Source: Modestobacter versicolor (GTDB lineage Bacteria; Actinomycetota; Actinomycetes; Mycobacteriales; Geodermatophilaceae). Taken from it: 64,000 nt of DNA. A program made the position numbers and the translations under genes. The stretch lies in the NCBI RefSeq assembly GCF_014195485.1, contig NZ_JACIBU010000001.1, positions 2,480,001 to 2,544,000 on the forward strand, given 5' to 3'. A model generated the notes under the pieces. That model was not told the DNA's origin, ran no database searches, and was given only the letters and a program-made list of their open reading frames with translations. Shown piece by piece: positions 17,267 to 26,401 of this stretch. Every line of letters starts with the position of its first letter. The stretch's first letter is position 1.

Positions 17267-18463
17267 TCAGGTCCGGAGGGCGCGGCCCAGCCGGGCCATG
17301 CCCTCGGTGACCCGGGCGGGTGAATTGGTGGTGAACGACAGCCGGAGGGTCGCGCGGTCCGGCGTCCCGGCGAAGAACGGGGCGCCGGGCACGAACGCGA
17401 CGTCGTGGCCCAGCGCCGTCCGCAGCAGGTCGGCGGTGTCGACGGCGCCGGGCAGCCGCGCCCAGACGAACATGCCGCCGTCCGGGTCGCTCCACGTGCT
17501 GCCGGCCGGCAGCGCGGTGGGCAGGGCGGCGACCATCGCGTCCCGGCGCTCGGCGTAGGCGGCGCACAGCCGCCGGACGTGCGCGTCCAGGTCGACGGTC
17601 GCCAGGTGGTGCGCGGCGGCGGCCTGGTCGATCGTCGAGGTGTGCAGGTCGGCGGCCTGCTTGGCGACGGTGAGGGCGCGCAGCAGCTCGGCCGGTGCCC
17701 GCAGCCAGCCCAGCCGCAGGCCCGGCGCCGCGACCTTGGAGAAGCTGCCCAGGTGGACGACGCGGTCCTCGGCCCCCGGCTGGGCCGCCAGCGCCGGCAC
17801 GTGCGCCCCGCGGTAGCGCAGCTCGCCGTACGGGTCGTCCTCGACCACCCAGGTGCCGTGCCGGGCGGCGAGCTCCGCGACCGCGGCCCGGCGCTCCAGC
17901 GGCAGGGTGCGCCCGGTCGGGTTGGCGAAGGTCGGGACCAGGTAGAGCAGCGTCGGCCGCTCACGTGCCAGGACGTCGGCCAGCGCGTCGGGGTCGATGC
18001 CGTCGTCGTCCGAGCGGACCGGGACGACGCGGGCGCCGGCGAGCTGGAAGCACTGCAGCGCCGCGAGGTAGGTCGGGTCCTCGACCGCGACGACGGCGCC
18101 CGGGTCGAGCAGGGCGGTCGCGAGCAGGGTCAGCGCCTGCTGCGAGCCGGTGGTGACGAGCAGGTCGTCGGGCCCGGTGGGCAGGCCGCGGCCGGTCATC
18201 CGCCGGGCGACCTGGGTGCGCAGGTCGCGGTTGCCCTCGGTGGGCGCGTACTGCAGGTGCCGGCGGCCGGCCGGGGTCGACAGCACCGCGGCGAAGGCGG
18301 CGCGGATGCCCTCGAGGTCGAACAGCTCGGGCGCGGGCAGGCCGCCGGCGAAGGAGACGACCTCGGGGCGGTCGAGCAGCGCCAGGAGGTCGCGGACCGG
18401 GGAGCTGGCGACGCCGCGCAGGCGCTGGGCGAGGGCAGGGGTGGCGACGAGGGACGAGGTCAC
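17267..18463 (-). CDS. PLP-dependent aminotransferase (class I/II, PatA/LysN-like)
   Basis: A 398-residue fold-type I aminotransferase without a GntR domain. The pattern VVSFAGGLPAPELFD near the start and the block YLVPTFANPTGRTLPLERR are typical of the 2-aminoadipate/MocR-related aminotransferase group. The PLP lysine is in LGSFSKVAAPGLRLGW, and the PLP-phosphate and ring contacts are in TTGSQQALTLLA and VVEDDPYGELRY. The GTG at 18463 (VTSSLVATPALAQRL) has GGAG seven bases upstream; a longer reading to 18541 is poor. Amino-donor and substrate are unknown: 2-aminoadipate, aromatic or branched-chain amino acids are all possible. It is divergent from the SF2 helicase at 18791. Confidence 0.87.
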   Translation of the reverse strand: MTSSLVATPALAQRLRGVASSPVRDLLALLDRPEVVSFAGGLPAPELFDLEGIRAAFAAVLSTPAGRRHLQYAPTEGNRDLRTQVARRMTGRGLPTGPDDLLVTTGSQQALTLLATALLDPGAVVAVEDPTYLAALQCFQLAGARVVPVRSDDDGIDPDALADVLARERPTLLYLVPTFANPTGRTLPLERRAAVAELAARHGTWVVEDDPYGELRYRGAHVPALAAQPGAEDRVVHLGSFSKVAAPGLRLGWLRAPAELLRALTVAKQAADLHTSTIDQAAAAHHLATVDLDAHVRRLCAAYAERRDAMVAALPTALPAGSTWSDPDGGMFVWARLPGAVDTADLLRTALGHDVAFVPGAPFFAGTPDRATLRLSFTTNSPARVTEGMARLGRALRT

Positions 18464-18790
18464 GGCAGGACTCCAGGAAGCGGCTTCTCGGTACGGGAGG
18501 CGGTGCTGGAGGGCGGCTGGGTGTGCCGCGGCCGTCCGCACCGGAGGGGCTTCCTGGTCGAGGAGCCGGGCCGATCCTACGGCCCGCCGACCCCCTGCGG
18601 TGCGGTTGGGGACGACGGGACCGGCGGGGCGTGACGGGTCGGTCCGGCACGGGCATGACGAGCGCCACAGTCCGCCCGCCGTCCGGCTGAACGTGCAGGT
18701 CAGACCGGGTGCGGCGGCGTCCTATACGTCGTCGGTCCGGACGCGCGCGGGAGGTACCCGGTTGGGCGTGTTGCCCCTCCGCCGACCAAG
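18464..18790. other. 327-bp divergent intergenic region
   Basis: The gap separates the aminotransferase (left) and the SF2 helicase (right). It holds no convincing ORF on either strand. The only promoter-like element noticed is CCTATACGTC at 18721-18730 about 60 bp before the helicase start. No LexA box (TCGAAC-N4-GTTCGA) is visible. Confidence 0.6.
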
Positions 18791-20578
18791 ATGGACCCCG
18801 ACATGGGGAGTGCATTGCGAGCGGAGGCCGTGGGCCCGCAGACGACCAGCCGACCGCTCCGGGCGTGGCAGCAGGCCGCGCTCGGCAAGTACGAGGAGTC
18901 CTCCCCCAAGGACTTCCTGGTCACCGCGACCCCGGGCGCCGGGAAGACCACCTTCGCCCTGACGCTGGCCCAGCGGCTGCTCACCAAGCGCGAGGTCGCC
19001 CGCGTCATCGTCGTCTGCCCGACCGACCACCTGCGCATGCAGTGGGCCGACGCGGCGCACGCGATGGGCATCGTGCTCGACCCCAACCTGACCAACGCCG
19101 TCGGTCCGGTGCGCCCCGGCACGCAGGGGTACGTGACCACGTACGCCCAGGTCGCCGGCAAGCCGATGCTGCACGCCGCCCGGGCCACCAGCGTGAAGAC
19201 GTTGGTCATCCTGGACGAGGTGCACCACGCCGGTGACGGCCTCTCCTGGGGTGAGGCGGTCGAGGAGGCCTACGGCCGCGCGGCCCGCAGGCTCTGCCTG
19301 ACCGGGACGCCGTTCCGCACCAAGGCCGACGAGCGCATCCCGTTCGTGCGGTACATGGAGGACGGCTTCGAGGGCCAGGGCGGCCTGATGTCGATGGCCG
19401 ACTTCACCTACGGCTACAAGGAGGCGCTGGCCGACAACGTCGTCCGGCCGGTCGTCTTCGCCGCCTACACCGGGACGTCGCGGTGGCGGAACTCCGCCGG
19501 CGAGGTCGTCGCCGCCTCGCTGAGCGAGGCCGGCACCCGCTCGGTGGAGATGCAGGCCTGGCGCACCGCGCTGGACCCCAAGGGCCAGTGGGTGCCGCAC
19601 GTCATCGCCGCGATGGACGACCGGATCACCCACCTGCGCGAGACCGGGATGCCGGACGCCGCCGGGCTGGTGCTGGCCAGCGACCAGGACGACGCCCGCG
19701 AGTACGCCAAGATCGTCCGCCGGGTCACCGGGAAGGCGCCGGAGCTGATCCTCTCCGACGACCCGAAAGCGTCGAAGAAGATCGAGAAGTTCAACCTCGG
19801 CGGGGCCCGGATCGCGGTGTGCGTGCGGATGGTCTCCGAGGGCGTCGACGTGCCCCGCGCCGCCGTCCTGGCCTGGATGACCTCCTACCGGACGCCGCTG
19901 TTCTTCGCCCAGGCCGTCGGGCGCGTGGTGCGTGCCCGCGGGGCGCACGAGTCGGCGACGGTCTTCCTCCCGGCGGTGCGGCCGCTGCTGGCGCTGGCCG
20001 CGTCGATGGAGGAGCAGCGCAACCACGTCATGCCGCCGCCGAAGTCGCAGCCCGACGAGGAGCTGGAGGCGCTCGACCTGCCGCCCCGCGAGCCGCGCGA
20101 GGGTGAGCTGCAGAAGTGGGAGGCGCTGGAGGCCGACGCCCGGTTCGCGCACGTGCTGCACAGCGGGACGGCGCACACCGGTGAGGGTTCGCCGGGGACG
20201 ACGGTGGTCGAGCCCGAGGACGAGGACTTCCTGGGCATCCCCGGGCTGCTGACCGCCGCGCAGACCGCCGAGCTGCTGGCCAAGCGGGACGACGAGCTGC
20301 GCATCCGGGTCGCCGCCTCGCACCGCCGCGGGGACGACGACGGCTTCATGGTGGTCGAGGACCACCCCGAGGAGCCGGTGGCCGGCAACGGCTGGCGCGA
20401 CGTCGCCGAGCTGCGCCGGGAGATCAACCGGCTGGTCAACCGGATCGCGGCCAAGACCTCGACCCCGCAGGCCGTGGTGCACACCCAGCTGCGCCAGTCG
20501 GTGCCCGGCCCGCCGTCGGCGTCGGCGTCGGTCGACGTGCTGCGCGCCCGCCGGGAGCGTCTCCGCACCATGCTCTGA
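18791..20578 (+). CDS. SF2 DEAD/DEAH-box helicase (type-III-restriction-like ResIII fold)
   Basis: A 595-residue helicase of a kind conserved in actinobacteria. Motifs: Q/Ia region LRAWQQAALGKY, I VTATPGAGKTTFA (about 45-55), II ILDEVHHAGDG (about 143), III LTGTPFRTKADERIPF, V VRMVSEGVDVPRA, VI FAQAVGRVVRARG (about 374). The last 200 residues are an acidic, mostly helical extension (LRREINRLVNRIAAKTS) without a recognised nuclease or methylase domain. No restriction partner is adjacent, so it is not an obvious R-M subunit. Starts at 18791 (ATG) or 18803 (ATG, MGSALRAEAV) are both possible. The substrate (DNA or RNA) is not decided. Confidence 0.88.
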   Translation: MDPDMGSALRAEAVGPQTTSRPLRAWQQAALGKYEESSPKDFLVTATPGAGKTTFALTLAQRLLTKREVARVIVVCPTDHLRMQWADAAHAMGIVLDPNLTNAVGPVRPGTQGYVTTYAQVAGKPMLHAARATSVKTLVILDEVHHAGDGLSWGEAVEEAYGRAARRLCLTGTPFRTKADERIPFVRYMEDGFEGQGGLMSMADFTYGYKEALADNVVRPVVFAAYTGTSRWRNSAGEVVAASLSEAGTRSVEMQAWRTALDPKGQWVPHVIAAMDDRITHLRETGMPDAAGLVLASDQDDAREYAKIVRRVTGKAPELILSDDPKASKKIEKFNLGGARIAVCVRMVSEGVDVPRAAVLAWMTSYRTPLFFAQAVGRVVRARGAHESATVFLPAVRPLLALAASMEEQRNHVMPPPKSQPDEELEALDLPPREPREGELQKWEALEADARFAHVLHSGTAHTGEGSPGTTVVEPEDEDFLGIPGLLTAAQTAELLAKRDDELRIRVAASHRRGDDDGFMVVEDHPEEPVAGNGWRDVAELRREINRLVNRIAAKTSTPQAVVHTQLRQSVPGPPSASASVDVLRARRERLRTML

Positions 20579-20721
20579 GGCGCTCCTCCGCTCGTGCACG
20601 CCCTCCGTGCGCGTTGCTCGTGCTGCAGCGCCGGCAATGCAGGCGGAACGCGTGCACCGCGGTGCCGATCATCGCCGAGTGGCTGCCCGACACGCCCGCA
20701 GAGGCAGCCGGACGCCGATGA

Positions 20722-23700
20722 TCAACTCGCGGTCAGCAGGCCGCGGGCCGCGGCGATCGCGACCGCCTCGGTGCGGCCGCCGGCGCCGAGCTTGGCCAGG
20801 ATGTTGCTGACGTGCACGCTGGCCGTCTTCTCGCTGATGAACAGCTCGGCGCCGATCTGCCGGTTGGTGCGGCCGGCCGCCATCAGCGCCAGCACCTCCT
20901 GCTCCCGCGGCGTGAGGACGGCGCCCACGTCGACGGCCCGCGGGGCACCGGCGAACTCGAGCCGGCCGCGCCGGGCCAGCGCCTCGACAGCCGTGCGCAG
21001 CGGCGCCGCCCCGAGCCGCACCGCCACCTCGTGCGCGGCGGCCAGCTCGGCCGTCGCCCCCGCCCGGTCGTCGGTGGCCAGCAGCGCCTCGGCCAGCCGG
21101 AACCGCGACCGGGCCTGCTCGTAGACGTTGCCGTACCCGAACAGCTCGACCACGGCGCGCCACTGCTCGGGCGCCGGGACGCCGCGTGCCCGCAGCGCCT
21201 CGGCCTCCAGCCGCGCCTCCCACGCCCGGGCCTCCGGGCCGGCCGCGCCGATCGCCGGGTCGTGCGCCCGGGCCGCCGTCCGGCCGGCGTCGGCGAGGGA
21301 CTCCGCCTCCGCCTGCCAGCCGGCCAGCGCCTCGGCGTCACCGACCAGCCGGGCGGCGGCAGCGGCGTCCGCGACCGCCGCCAGCGCGGTCGCGACGAGC
21401 CGCACCGTGGCCAGGCGGTCCTCGCCCCACAGCTGGTGCAGCCGGTCGTCGGCCCAGCGGGCGCGCTCGGCCGCCGTGCGCGCATCGCCCTCGGCCGCGG
21501 CCAGCTCGATCTCCGCGGAGACGGTGGCCAGCATCAGCAGCACGTGGGCGTCCCACCGCGTCGCCAGCCCCTGCGCCCAGGCCAGCCGCTGCCGCGCCTG
21601 CGGGTCGCCCCGCCCGACCAGCACCAGCAGGCCGCCGGCCCGCACGTGGGCGGCCATGTCCGGCACCCGGGCCACCTCGTCGGCGGCGCGCAGGCTGCCG
21701 TCCCAGTCGCCGCCGACGTAGCGGGCGACGACCTCCAGGTGCCGCAGCTCGGCGCCGTAGAAGGACCACTCCATGCCCAGCGCGCGTGCCCGGGCCAGCC
21801 CGGCCGCGGCGTGCTCGAGCGTCTCGGCGACCTCCCCGGCCTCGTAGGCGACGATCGCCAGGCTGAACCAGACCCGCATCTCGACGTCGGGGTCACCGGA
21901 CCGCTCGGCGCGCTCACGGGCCTCGTGCAGCCGGGCACGCAGGGTCGGCAGGTCGCCGGAGTCCTGCAGCCGGGCCAGCGAGACCGCGGTGTCGGCCCAC
22001 GCGCTGTCCAGGCCGAGGGCGTCGGCGGCGACCAGCGCCTCGATCGCGGCGACGTCGCCCTCGGCCACCCGCCCCAGCGAGTAGAGCGTGCGGGCGTGCG
22101 CGGCCGCCGCCCAGGTGCGCACCGGCGAGGGCGGGTCGGCGGGCACCAGCGCCATCGCGGCCGTGCTCTCCCGCAGCGCCTCGCCGGCCTCCTCGATCCG
22201 GGTCAGCGCCTGGGCCAGCGTGTAGTGCACCCGCGCCCGCGCCTCCGGGTCGCCGTCGGGGCCGAGCAGCTGCTGGGCCGAGCGCAGCAGCCCGACACCG
22301 CGGTGCAGCTCGCCGATGGCCCGGGCCGCCGCCGCGGTGTCCAGCAGCAGCACCCACTGCTCGCGACCGGCCCGCTCGGCGGCGTCGGGGACGGCGGACC
22401 AGAGCGCCAGCGCCGTCTCCAGGTGCTGGAGCTGCTCCGCCGGGGCGCCGACCCGGCGGGCGGCGTCGGCCGCCTCCAGCGAGGCGCTGAACGCACCGGG
22501 CAGGTCGTTGCTCTCCCGGGCGTGGTGCGCGCGCTCGGCGGCGGTGCCGGCCCCGGGGTGCGCGGCGAGGTGCGCGGCGACCTCGGCGTGCAGCCGCACC
22601 CGCTCGCCGGGCAGCAGGTCGGCGAGCACGGCCTCGCGCAGCAGCGCGTGCCGGAAGCGGTAGCGGCCGTCCTCGGAGACGACCAGCAGGTGGTGGTGCA
22701 CCGCCTCGGCCAGCGCCTGCTCGGTCTCCTGCGGCGACTGCGAGGAGACGGCGGAGACCAGCTCGTGCCGCACCTGCCGGCCCGCGACGGCCGCGACCCG
22801 CAGCACCTGCTGGGCCGCCGGTGTCAGCTGCTCGACCCGGGCCAGCAGGACGTCGGTGAGCCCCATCGGCAGCGCCTCGCCGGCCAGACCCGCGGCGAGC
22901 AGCTCCTCGGCGTAGAAGGCGTTGCCCTCGGCGCGGGCGACGACGTCCTCGACGGTGGCCGCGGGGACCCCACCGGAGGCCGAGGCCAGCCCGCGGACCA
23001 GCGCCTCGACGTCGGAGGCGGGCAGCGGCTCGAGGGCCAGCCGGTCGACGCCGGGCAGCCGGACGAGCTCGGCCAGCAGCGGCCGCAGCGGGTGGCGGCG
23101 GTGCAGGTCGTCGGCGCGGTACGAGACGACGACCACGACCGCCGGGTCCTCGGCCAGCCGGGCGAGCAGGTAGCGGAGCAGGTCACGGCTGGAGCGGTCG
23201 GCCCAGTGCACGTCCTCCAGCACGACCAGCAGCGGGCGGTCCTCGGCGAGGTCGCTGAGCAGCGACGCGACCGCCTCGAACAGCTGCAGCCGGCCGTCGT
23301 CCGCCGGGGGGCGGAACGCGCCGCGGGCCAGCGGGCTGCCGCCGTCCACCTCGTCGGTGGGGACCGCCGCGGCACCCGGCCGGCCGGTGAGCAGCCCGGC
23401 GAGCACCGGGTGGTCGGCCAGCCCGGGCGCCAGCTCGGGGTCGGCGACGACCGGCCGCAGCAGGTCGACGAAGGGCAGGTAGGGCAGGCCGACGTCGCCG
23501 AGGTCGACGCAGTGGCCGGTGAGCACCCGCAGGCCGCGCTCGGCGGCCCGGCGGGACAGCTCGTCGAGCAGCCGGGTCTTGCCGACGCCGGCGTCCCCGG
23601 CGACCAGGACCGCCGACGGCCGGCCCTCGACCGCCCGGTCGACGTGCGCCATCAGCCGCGCGAGCTCGTCAGCGCGGCCGACCAGCGGACCCTCGTCCCA

Positions 23701-23739
23701 GCGCGGCATGGCGCCGATCGTGGCAGAGGGCACGGACAC
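20722..23739 (-). CDS. LAL-type (large ATP-binding LuxR) transcriptional regulator
   Basis: About 1005 residues, normal for the LAL family. An N-terminal AAA/STAND ATPase begins PLVGRADELARL; Walker A is VAGDAGVGKTRLL (about 46-58) and Walker B LLVVLEDVHWAD. A long TPR-like helical middle (about 400-900) follows, then a C-terminal LuxR helix-turn-helix: LTPREQEVLALMAAGRTNRQIGAELFISEKTASVHVSNILAKLG. The start may be the GTG at 23739 or the ATG at 23709 (MPRWDEGPLVGR). No ribosome site is obvious for either. A 41-codon gene lies just upstream on the same strand. Such proteins typically activate secondary metabolism, sugar or stress genes; the target here is unknown. Confidence 0.9.
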   Translation of the reverse strand: MSVPSATIGAMPRWDEGPLVGRADELARLMAHVDRAVEGRPSAVLVAGDAGVGKTRLLDELSRRAAERGLRVLTGHCVDLGDVGLPYLPFVDLLRPVVADPELAPGLADHPVLAGLLTGRPGAAAVPTDEVDGGSPLARGAFRPPADDGRLQLFEAVASLLSDLAEDRPLLVVLEDVHWADRSSRDLLRYLLARLAEDPAVVVVVSYRADDLHRRHPLRPLLAELVRLPGVDRLALEPLPASDVEALVRGLASASGGVPAATVEDVVARAEGNAFYAEELLAAGLAGEALPMGLTDVLLARVEQLTPAAQQVLRVAAVAGRQVRHELVSAVSSQSPQETEQALAEAVHHHLLVVSEDGRYRFRHALLREAVLADLLPGERVRLHAEVAAHLAAHPGAGTAAERAHHARESNDLPGAFSASLEAADAARRVGAPAEQLQHLETALALWSAVPDAAERAGREQWVLLLDTAAAARAIGELHRGVGLLRSAQQLLGPDGDPEARARVHYTLAQALTRIEEAGEALRESTAAMALVPADPPSPVRTWAAAAHARTLYSLGRVAEGDVAAIEALVAADALGLDSAWADTAVSLARLQDSGDLPTLRARLHEARERAERSGDPDVEMRVWFSLAIVAYEAGEVAETLEHAAAGLARARALGMEWSFYGAELRHLEVVARYVGGDWDGSLRAADEVARVPDMAAHVRAGGLLVLVGRGDPQARQRLAWAQGLATRWDAHVLLMLATVSAEIELAAAEGDARTAAERARWADDRLHQLWGEDRLATVRLVATALAAVADAAAAARLVGDAEALAGWQAEAESLADAGRTAARAHDPAIGAAGPEARAWEARLEAEALRARGVPAPEQWRAVVELFGYGNVYEQARSRFRLAEALLATDDRAGATAELAAAHEVAVRLGAAPLRTAVEALARRGRLEFAGAPRAVDVGAVLTPREQEVLALMAAGRTNRQIGAELFISEKTASVHVSNILAKLGAGGRTEAVAIAAARGLLTAS

Positions 23740-23751
23740 CGACGTGCGCGC

Positions 23752-23877
23752 TCAGTGCGCGCGCCGGCGGCGGGCGATCCAGGAACCACGCCGGCTGCCG
23801 GTGGCGAAGGACTTCGCGACCTGCTCGCGGCGGTAGGCCAGCTCGGCCTCGAGGGCGGCGTTCGGGTAGTGGGTCAT
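23752..23877 (-). CDS. 41-residue microprotein upstream of LAL regulator
   Basis: The ATG at 23877 has AAGGAG six bases upstream, one of the best ribosome sites in the window. The product begins MTHYPNAALEAELAYRREQV and ends SWIARRRRAH. The N-terminal half is a potential amphipathic helix; the C-terminus is strongly basic. The stop is 12 bp before the regulator's GTG start, so the two are probably one operon. I recognise no family, and it is below most gene callers' length limits. Confidence 0.62.
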   Translation of the reverse strand: MTHYPNAALEAELAYRREQVAKSFATGSRRGSWIARRRRAH

Positions 23878-23979
23878 GACCGTCTCCTTGGATCTCGTCC
23901 GGGTGGAACGAGAGGAACGGTCGTCCTGAGGGGGTGGCCCGGGCATCGGTCGACCACGCAGTCCTGCGGGTCGGCCGGG

Positions 23980-24017
23980 CCTGAGGTGCGTCTGAGGGGC
24001 CTCAGACGCACCTCAGG
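23980..24017. terminator. Perfect 18-bp-arm hairpin with internally repeated arms
   Basis: The arms CCTGAGGTGCGTCTGAGG and its exact complement are separated by two bases. Each arm itself contains CTGAGG twice, so sub-hairpins are possible. It lies six bases past the stop of the minus-strand lipoprotein gene and is its probable terminator. Confidence 0.85.
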
Positions 24018-24022
24018 AGGGC

Positions 24023-24559
24023 TCAGCGGACGGCGTACTCCGCGCCGTCGTCGACCACGTCGGAGTCGTCCGAGGAGTCGTCGTCGTCATCGGAACCGGA
24101 GACCGGCTCGGGCACCGGCTGGTCGGTGTCCTGGTCGAACTCGCCGTTGCCGTCGGTGTCGGCGAACAGGGTCGCCTCGAGGTCGGTGTCCTCGGTGAGC
24201 GCGGGCTCCAGCGCGACCTCGACGTCGTCCGTCGTCCCGACCTGCAGCTGGGTCGAGCCGAGCACGGTGCCGTCGTCCGGCCGGTCGTCCTCGTCGACCG
24301 TGACGACGACGAAGCCGCCCTGCGGCGCGGAGACGGTGTCGACGACGGCGCTGCTGCCGTCACCCTCCTGGTCCTCGAAGGACAGGTCGGCCTGCTGGTC
24401 GCTGCCCGCCTGGCCCCCTGGGGCGACCGTGGTCTCCCCCGCGGTGGCCGGTGACGACGCCGGGGCGTCGCCCTCCGGCGCGTCGTCACCGCAACCGGCG
24501 AGCAGGAGGACGGCCACAGCGGACGGGACGGCGAGGGATGCACGAAGATGGGGTCTCAC
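24023..24559 (-). CDS. Acidic lipoprotein with DUF7282-like domain
   Basis: A 178-residue exported lipoprotein. The N-terminus VRPHLRASLAVPSAVAVLLLAGCGDD has a hydrophobic signal and an LAGC lipobox. After an Ala/Ser/Gly linker, one domain (SAPQGGFVVVTVDEDDRPDDGTVLG...VEVALEPALTEDTDLEATLFADTDGNGEFD) has the sequence pattern of DUF7282, known from archaeal and bacterial surface proteins. The DTDGNGEFDQDTDQ stretch looks like a calcium loop. The tail is an Asp/Ser-rich acidic run (about 15 of 20 residues Asp/Ser). The GTG start at 24559 has no strong ribosome site. It is divergent from zwf. Function unknown, possibly envelope stress or metal binding. Confidence 0.72.
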   Translation of the reverse strand: MRPHLRASLAVPSAVAVLLLAGCGDDAPEGDAPASSPATAGETTVAPGGQAGSDQQADLSFEDQEGDGSSAVVDTVSAPQGGFVVVTVDEDDRPDDGTVLGSTQLQVGTTDDVEVALEPALTEDTDLEATLFADTDGNGEFDQDTDQPVPEPVSGSDDDDDSSDDSDVVDDGAEYAVR

Positions 24560-24701
24560 ACCGGGACTGCTGCCCACGGGCTCGTGGTTCCACACGACAG
24601 ACCTCTCCGGGACGTCCACCTCACTGGCGTGGGGACCAGCCGCCGAGGGAACCCACCAGACCGACCGGCGTCCGCCCTGCGACGTCGAGGAGAGGAGCAC
24701 C

Positions 24702-26123
24702 GTGCCCCACACCGGGACGAACGAACTGACCCCGACCGTCTTCGTGCTCTACGGCGCGACCGGGGACCTGGCCCGCCGGATGGTGCTGCCGGCGTTCTTC
24801 GAGCTGGCCCAGCACGGCCTGCTGCCCGACGACTGGCGGCTGATCGGCAGCGGCCGGGGCGAGCGCACCGACGAGGAGTTCGTCGAGCACGTGCGCGGCG
24901 CCCTCGAGGAGTTCGGCCGCAAGCCCGAGGAGGGCCCCTGGGACGACTTCGCCAAGCGGCTGCGCTTCGCCGGCGGCGGCTTCACCGCCGACGACCCGGG
25001 CCAGCTGCTCGACGTGCTGTCCACCGCCCGCGAGGAGATCGGCGAGGACGCGCAGCTCGTGCACTACCTCTCCCTCCCGCCCAAGGCGTTCACCGGCTAC
25101 ACCCGCGCGCTGGGCGCCCACGGCCTGGGCGAGGGCGCCCGGGTGGTCTACGAGAAGCCGTTCGGCGACTCCCCCGACGCCTTCCGCGAGCTCGACGACC
25201 TCGTGCACTCGGTGTTCTCCGAGGACCAGGTCTTCCGCATCGACCACTTCCTGGGCAAGGAGGGCACCCAGGACCTGCACGTGCTCCGCTTCGCCAACGG
25301 GCTCTTCGAGCACATCTGGAGCCGCGAGCACGTGGCGCAGGTGCAGATCGACGTCCCCGAGGACCTCGACGTCGCCGACCGCGCCGACTTCTACGACGCC
25401 ACCGGCGCGACCCTGGACATGCTGGTCACCCACCTGTTCCAGGTGGCGGCCGAGGTCGCCATGGAGCCACCGGTCAGCTTCTCGGCCGACGACATCCTCT
25501 CCGCGCGCGAGTCGGTGCTCGGCAAGTTCCGCCCGCTGGCACCGGAGGACGTCGTCCTGGGCCAGTTCGAGGGCTACCGCGAGCTGGACGGCGTGCCGGA
25601 CGACAGCGACACCGACACCTTCGTCGCCGCCCGGCTGTTCATCGACTCCGGCCGCTGGCGCGGCGTGCCCTTCCTGCTGCGCACCGGCAAGCGGATGGCG
25701 GCCAAGCAGCAGCGGGTGAGCCTGGTGCTGCACCGGCCGAAGGGCCCGGTCGACGACGTGCCGGCCAACGGCAACGTGATCTCCCTGTCGCTCGCCGGGG
25801 CCGGCGCGGTCGACATCGACGTCATGGCCAAGCGGCCCGGCCCGGACCTCGCGATGGCCCCGGCCCGGGTGTCGCTGGACCTGTCGAAGATCCCCGGCGG
25901 TGAGCCGCTGGCGCCCTACGTCTCGCTGATCCACGACGTGCTGGTCGGCGACCGGTCGCTGTTCACCACCAGCGAGGGCCTGGCCCAGACCTGGCGGGCG
26001 CTGCAGCCGGTGCTCGACGAGCGGCCCGAGGTGCACCCCTACGCGCCCGGCTCGTGGGGCCCGGCCGAGGCCAACGCGCTGGCCGGCGAGCACGGCTGGC
26101 TGCTGGGGCAGACCGAGGAGTAG
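24702..26123 (+). CDS. zwf: Glucose-6-phosphate 1-dehydrogenase
   Basis: A 473-residue enzyme that oxidises glucose-6-phosphate to 6-phosphogluconolactone with NAD(P)+, the entry step of the oxidative pentose-phosphate pathway. The nucleotide site is VLYGATGDLARRM near the N-terminus; the catalytic signature RIDHFLGKE sits at about 176-184; substrate contacts YEKPFGDS, FANGLFEHIWSREHV and the later LRTGKRMAAKQQRVSLVL are present. Length and motifs fit the family. The GTG at 24702 follows an AGGAG ribosome site. This copy is not next to tal, tkt, gnd, opcA or pgl, unlike the usual actinobacterial cluster, so it may be a second zwf. A strong terminator follows. Confidence 0.93.
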   Translation: MPHTGTNELTPTVFVLYGATGDLARRMVLPAFFELAQHGLLPDDWRLIGSGRGERTDEEFVEHVRGALEEFGRKPEEGPWDDFAKRLRFAGGGFTADDPGQLLDVLSTAREEIGEDAQLVHYLSLPPKAFTGYTRALGAHGLGEGARVVYEKPFGDSPDAFRELDDLVHSVFSEDQVFRIDHFLGKEGTQDLHVLRFANGLFEHIWSREHVAQVQIDVPEDLDVADRADFYDATGATLDMLVTHLFQVAAEVAMEPPVSFSADDILSARESVLGKFRPLAPEDVVLGQFEGYRELDGVPDDSDTDTFVAARLFIDSGRWRGVPFLLRTGKRMAAKQQRVSLVLHRPKGPVDDVPANGNVISLSLAGAGAVDIDVMAKRPGPDLAMAPARVSLDLSKIPGGEPLAPYVSLIHDVLVGDRSLFTTSEGLAQTWRALQPVLDERPEVHPYAPGSWGPAEANALAGEHGWLLGQTEE

Positions 26124-26135
26124 CGGCTCCACGCG

Positions 26136-26167
26136 AACGGCCCCCGTCCTGGTGGACGGGGGCCGTT
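26136..26167 (+). terminator. zwf terminator
   Basis: AACGGCCCCCGTCC and its perfect complement enclose a TGGT tetraloop, 13 bp past the zwf stop. It is a stable GC-rich stem followed by CTGCG rather than a T-run. Confidence 0.88.
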
Positions 26168-26401
26168 CTGCGTCTGGGTCCGAGCCGGACGCTGGTCGCC
26201 TCGCGGCGGTTTGCACATCCGCGGCTCCAGCCCCCGACCGAGGTCGGGGCGGTGTTCCGCGGCGGCAGTTATCTAGTGGAGCCCGGGGACACAGGTCGCC
26301 CGGCCCGGACGTCCCCGACTCTACCCCTGGTGACGTGCTGGAGCGGCCCCGGCGCAGGGTCCCGCCATGAGCTCGCGAACGGTGGGGGGCGGCGGGTCCT
26401 C

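Noticed and set aside
18791..20578. Type III restriction subunit
   Set aside because: The ResIII-like motor has no methylase or nuclease domain and no partner methylase is adjacent; it is better called a general SF2 helicase.
20812..24198. 1128-codon plus-strand ORF opposite the LAL regulator
   Set aside because: Composition is Arg/Gly/Gln/His-rich with no motif or membrane segment; the minus-strand frame has a full ATPase and LuxR domain. It is a high-GC shadow frame.
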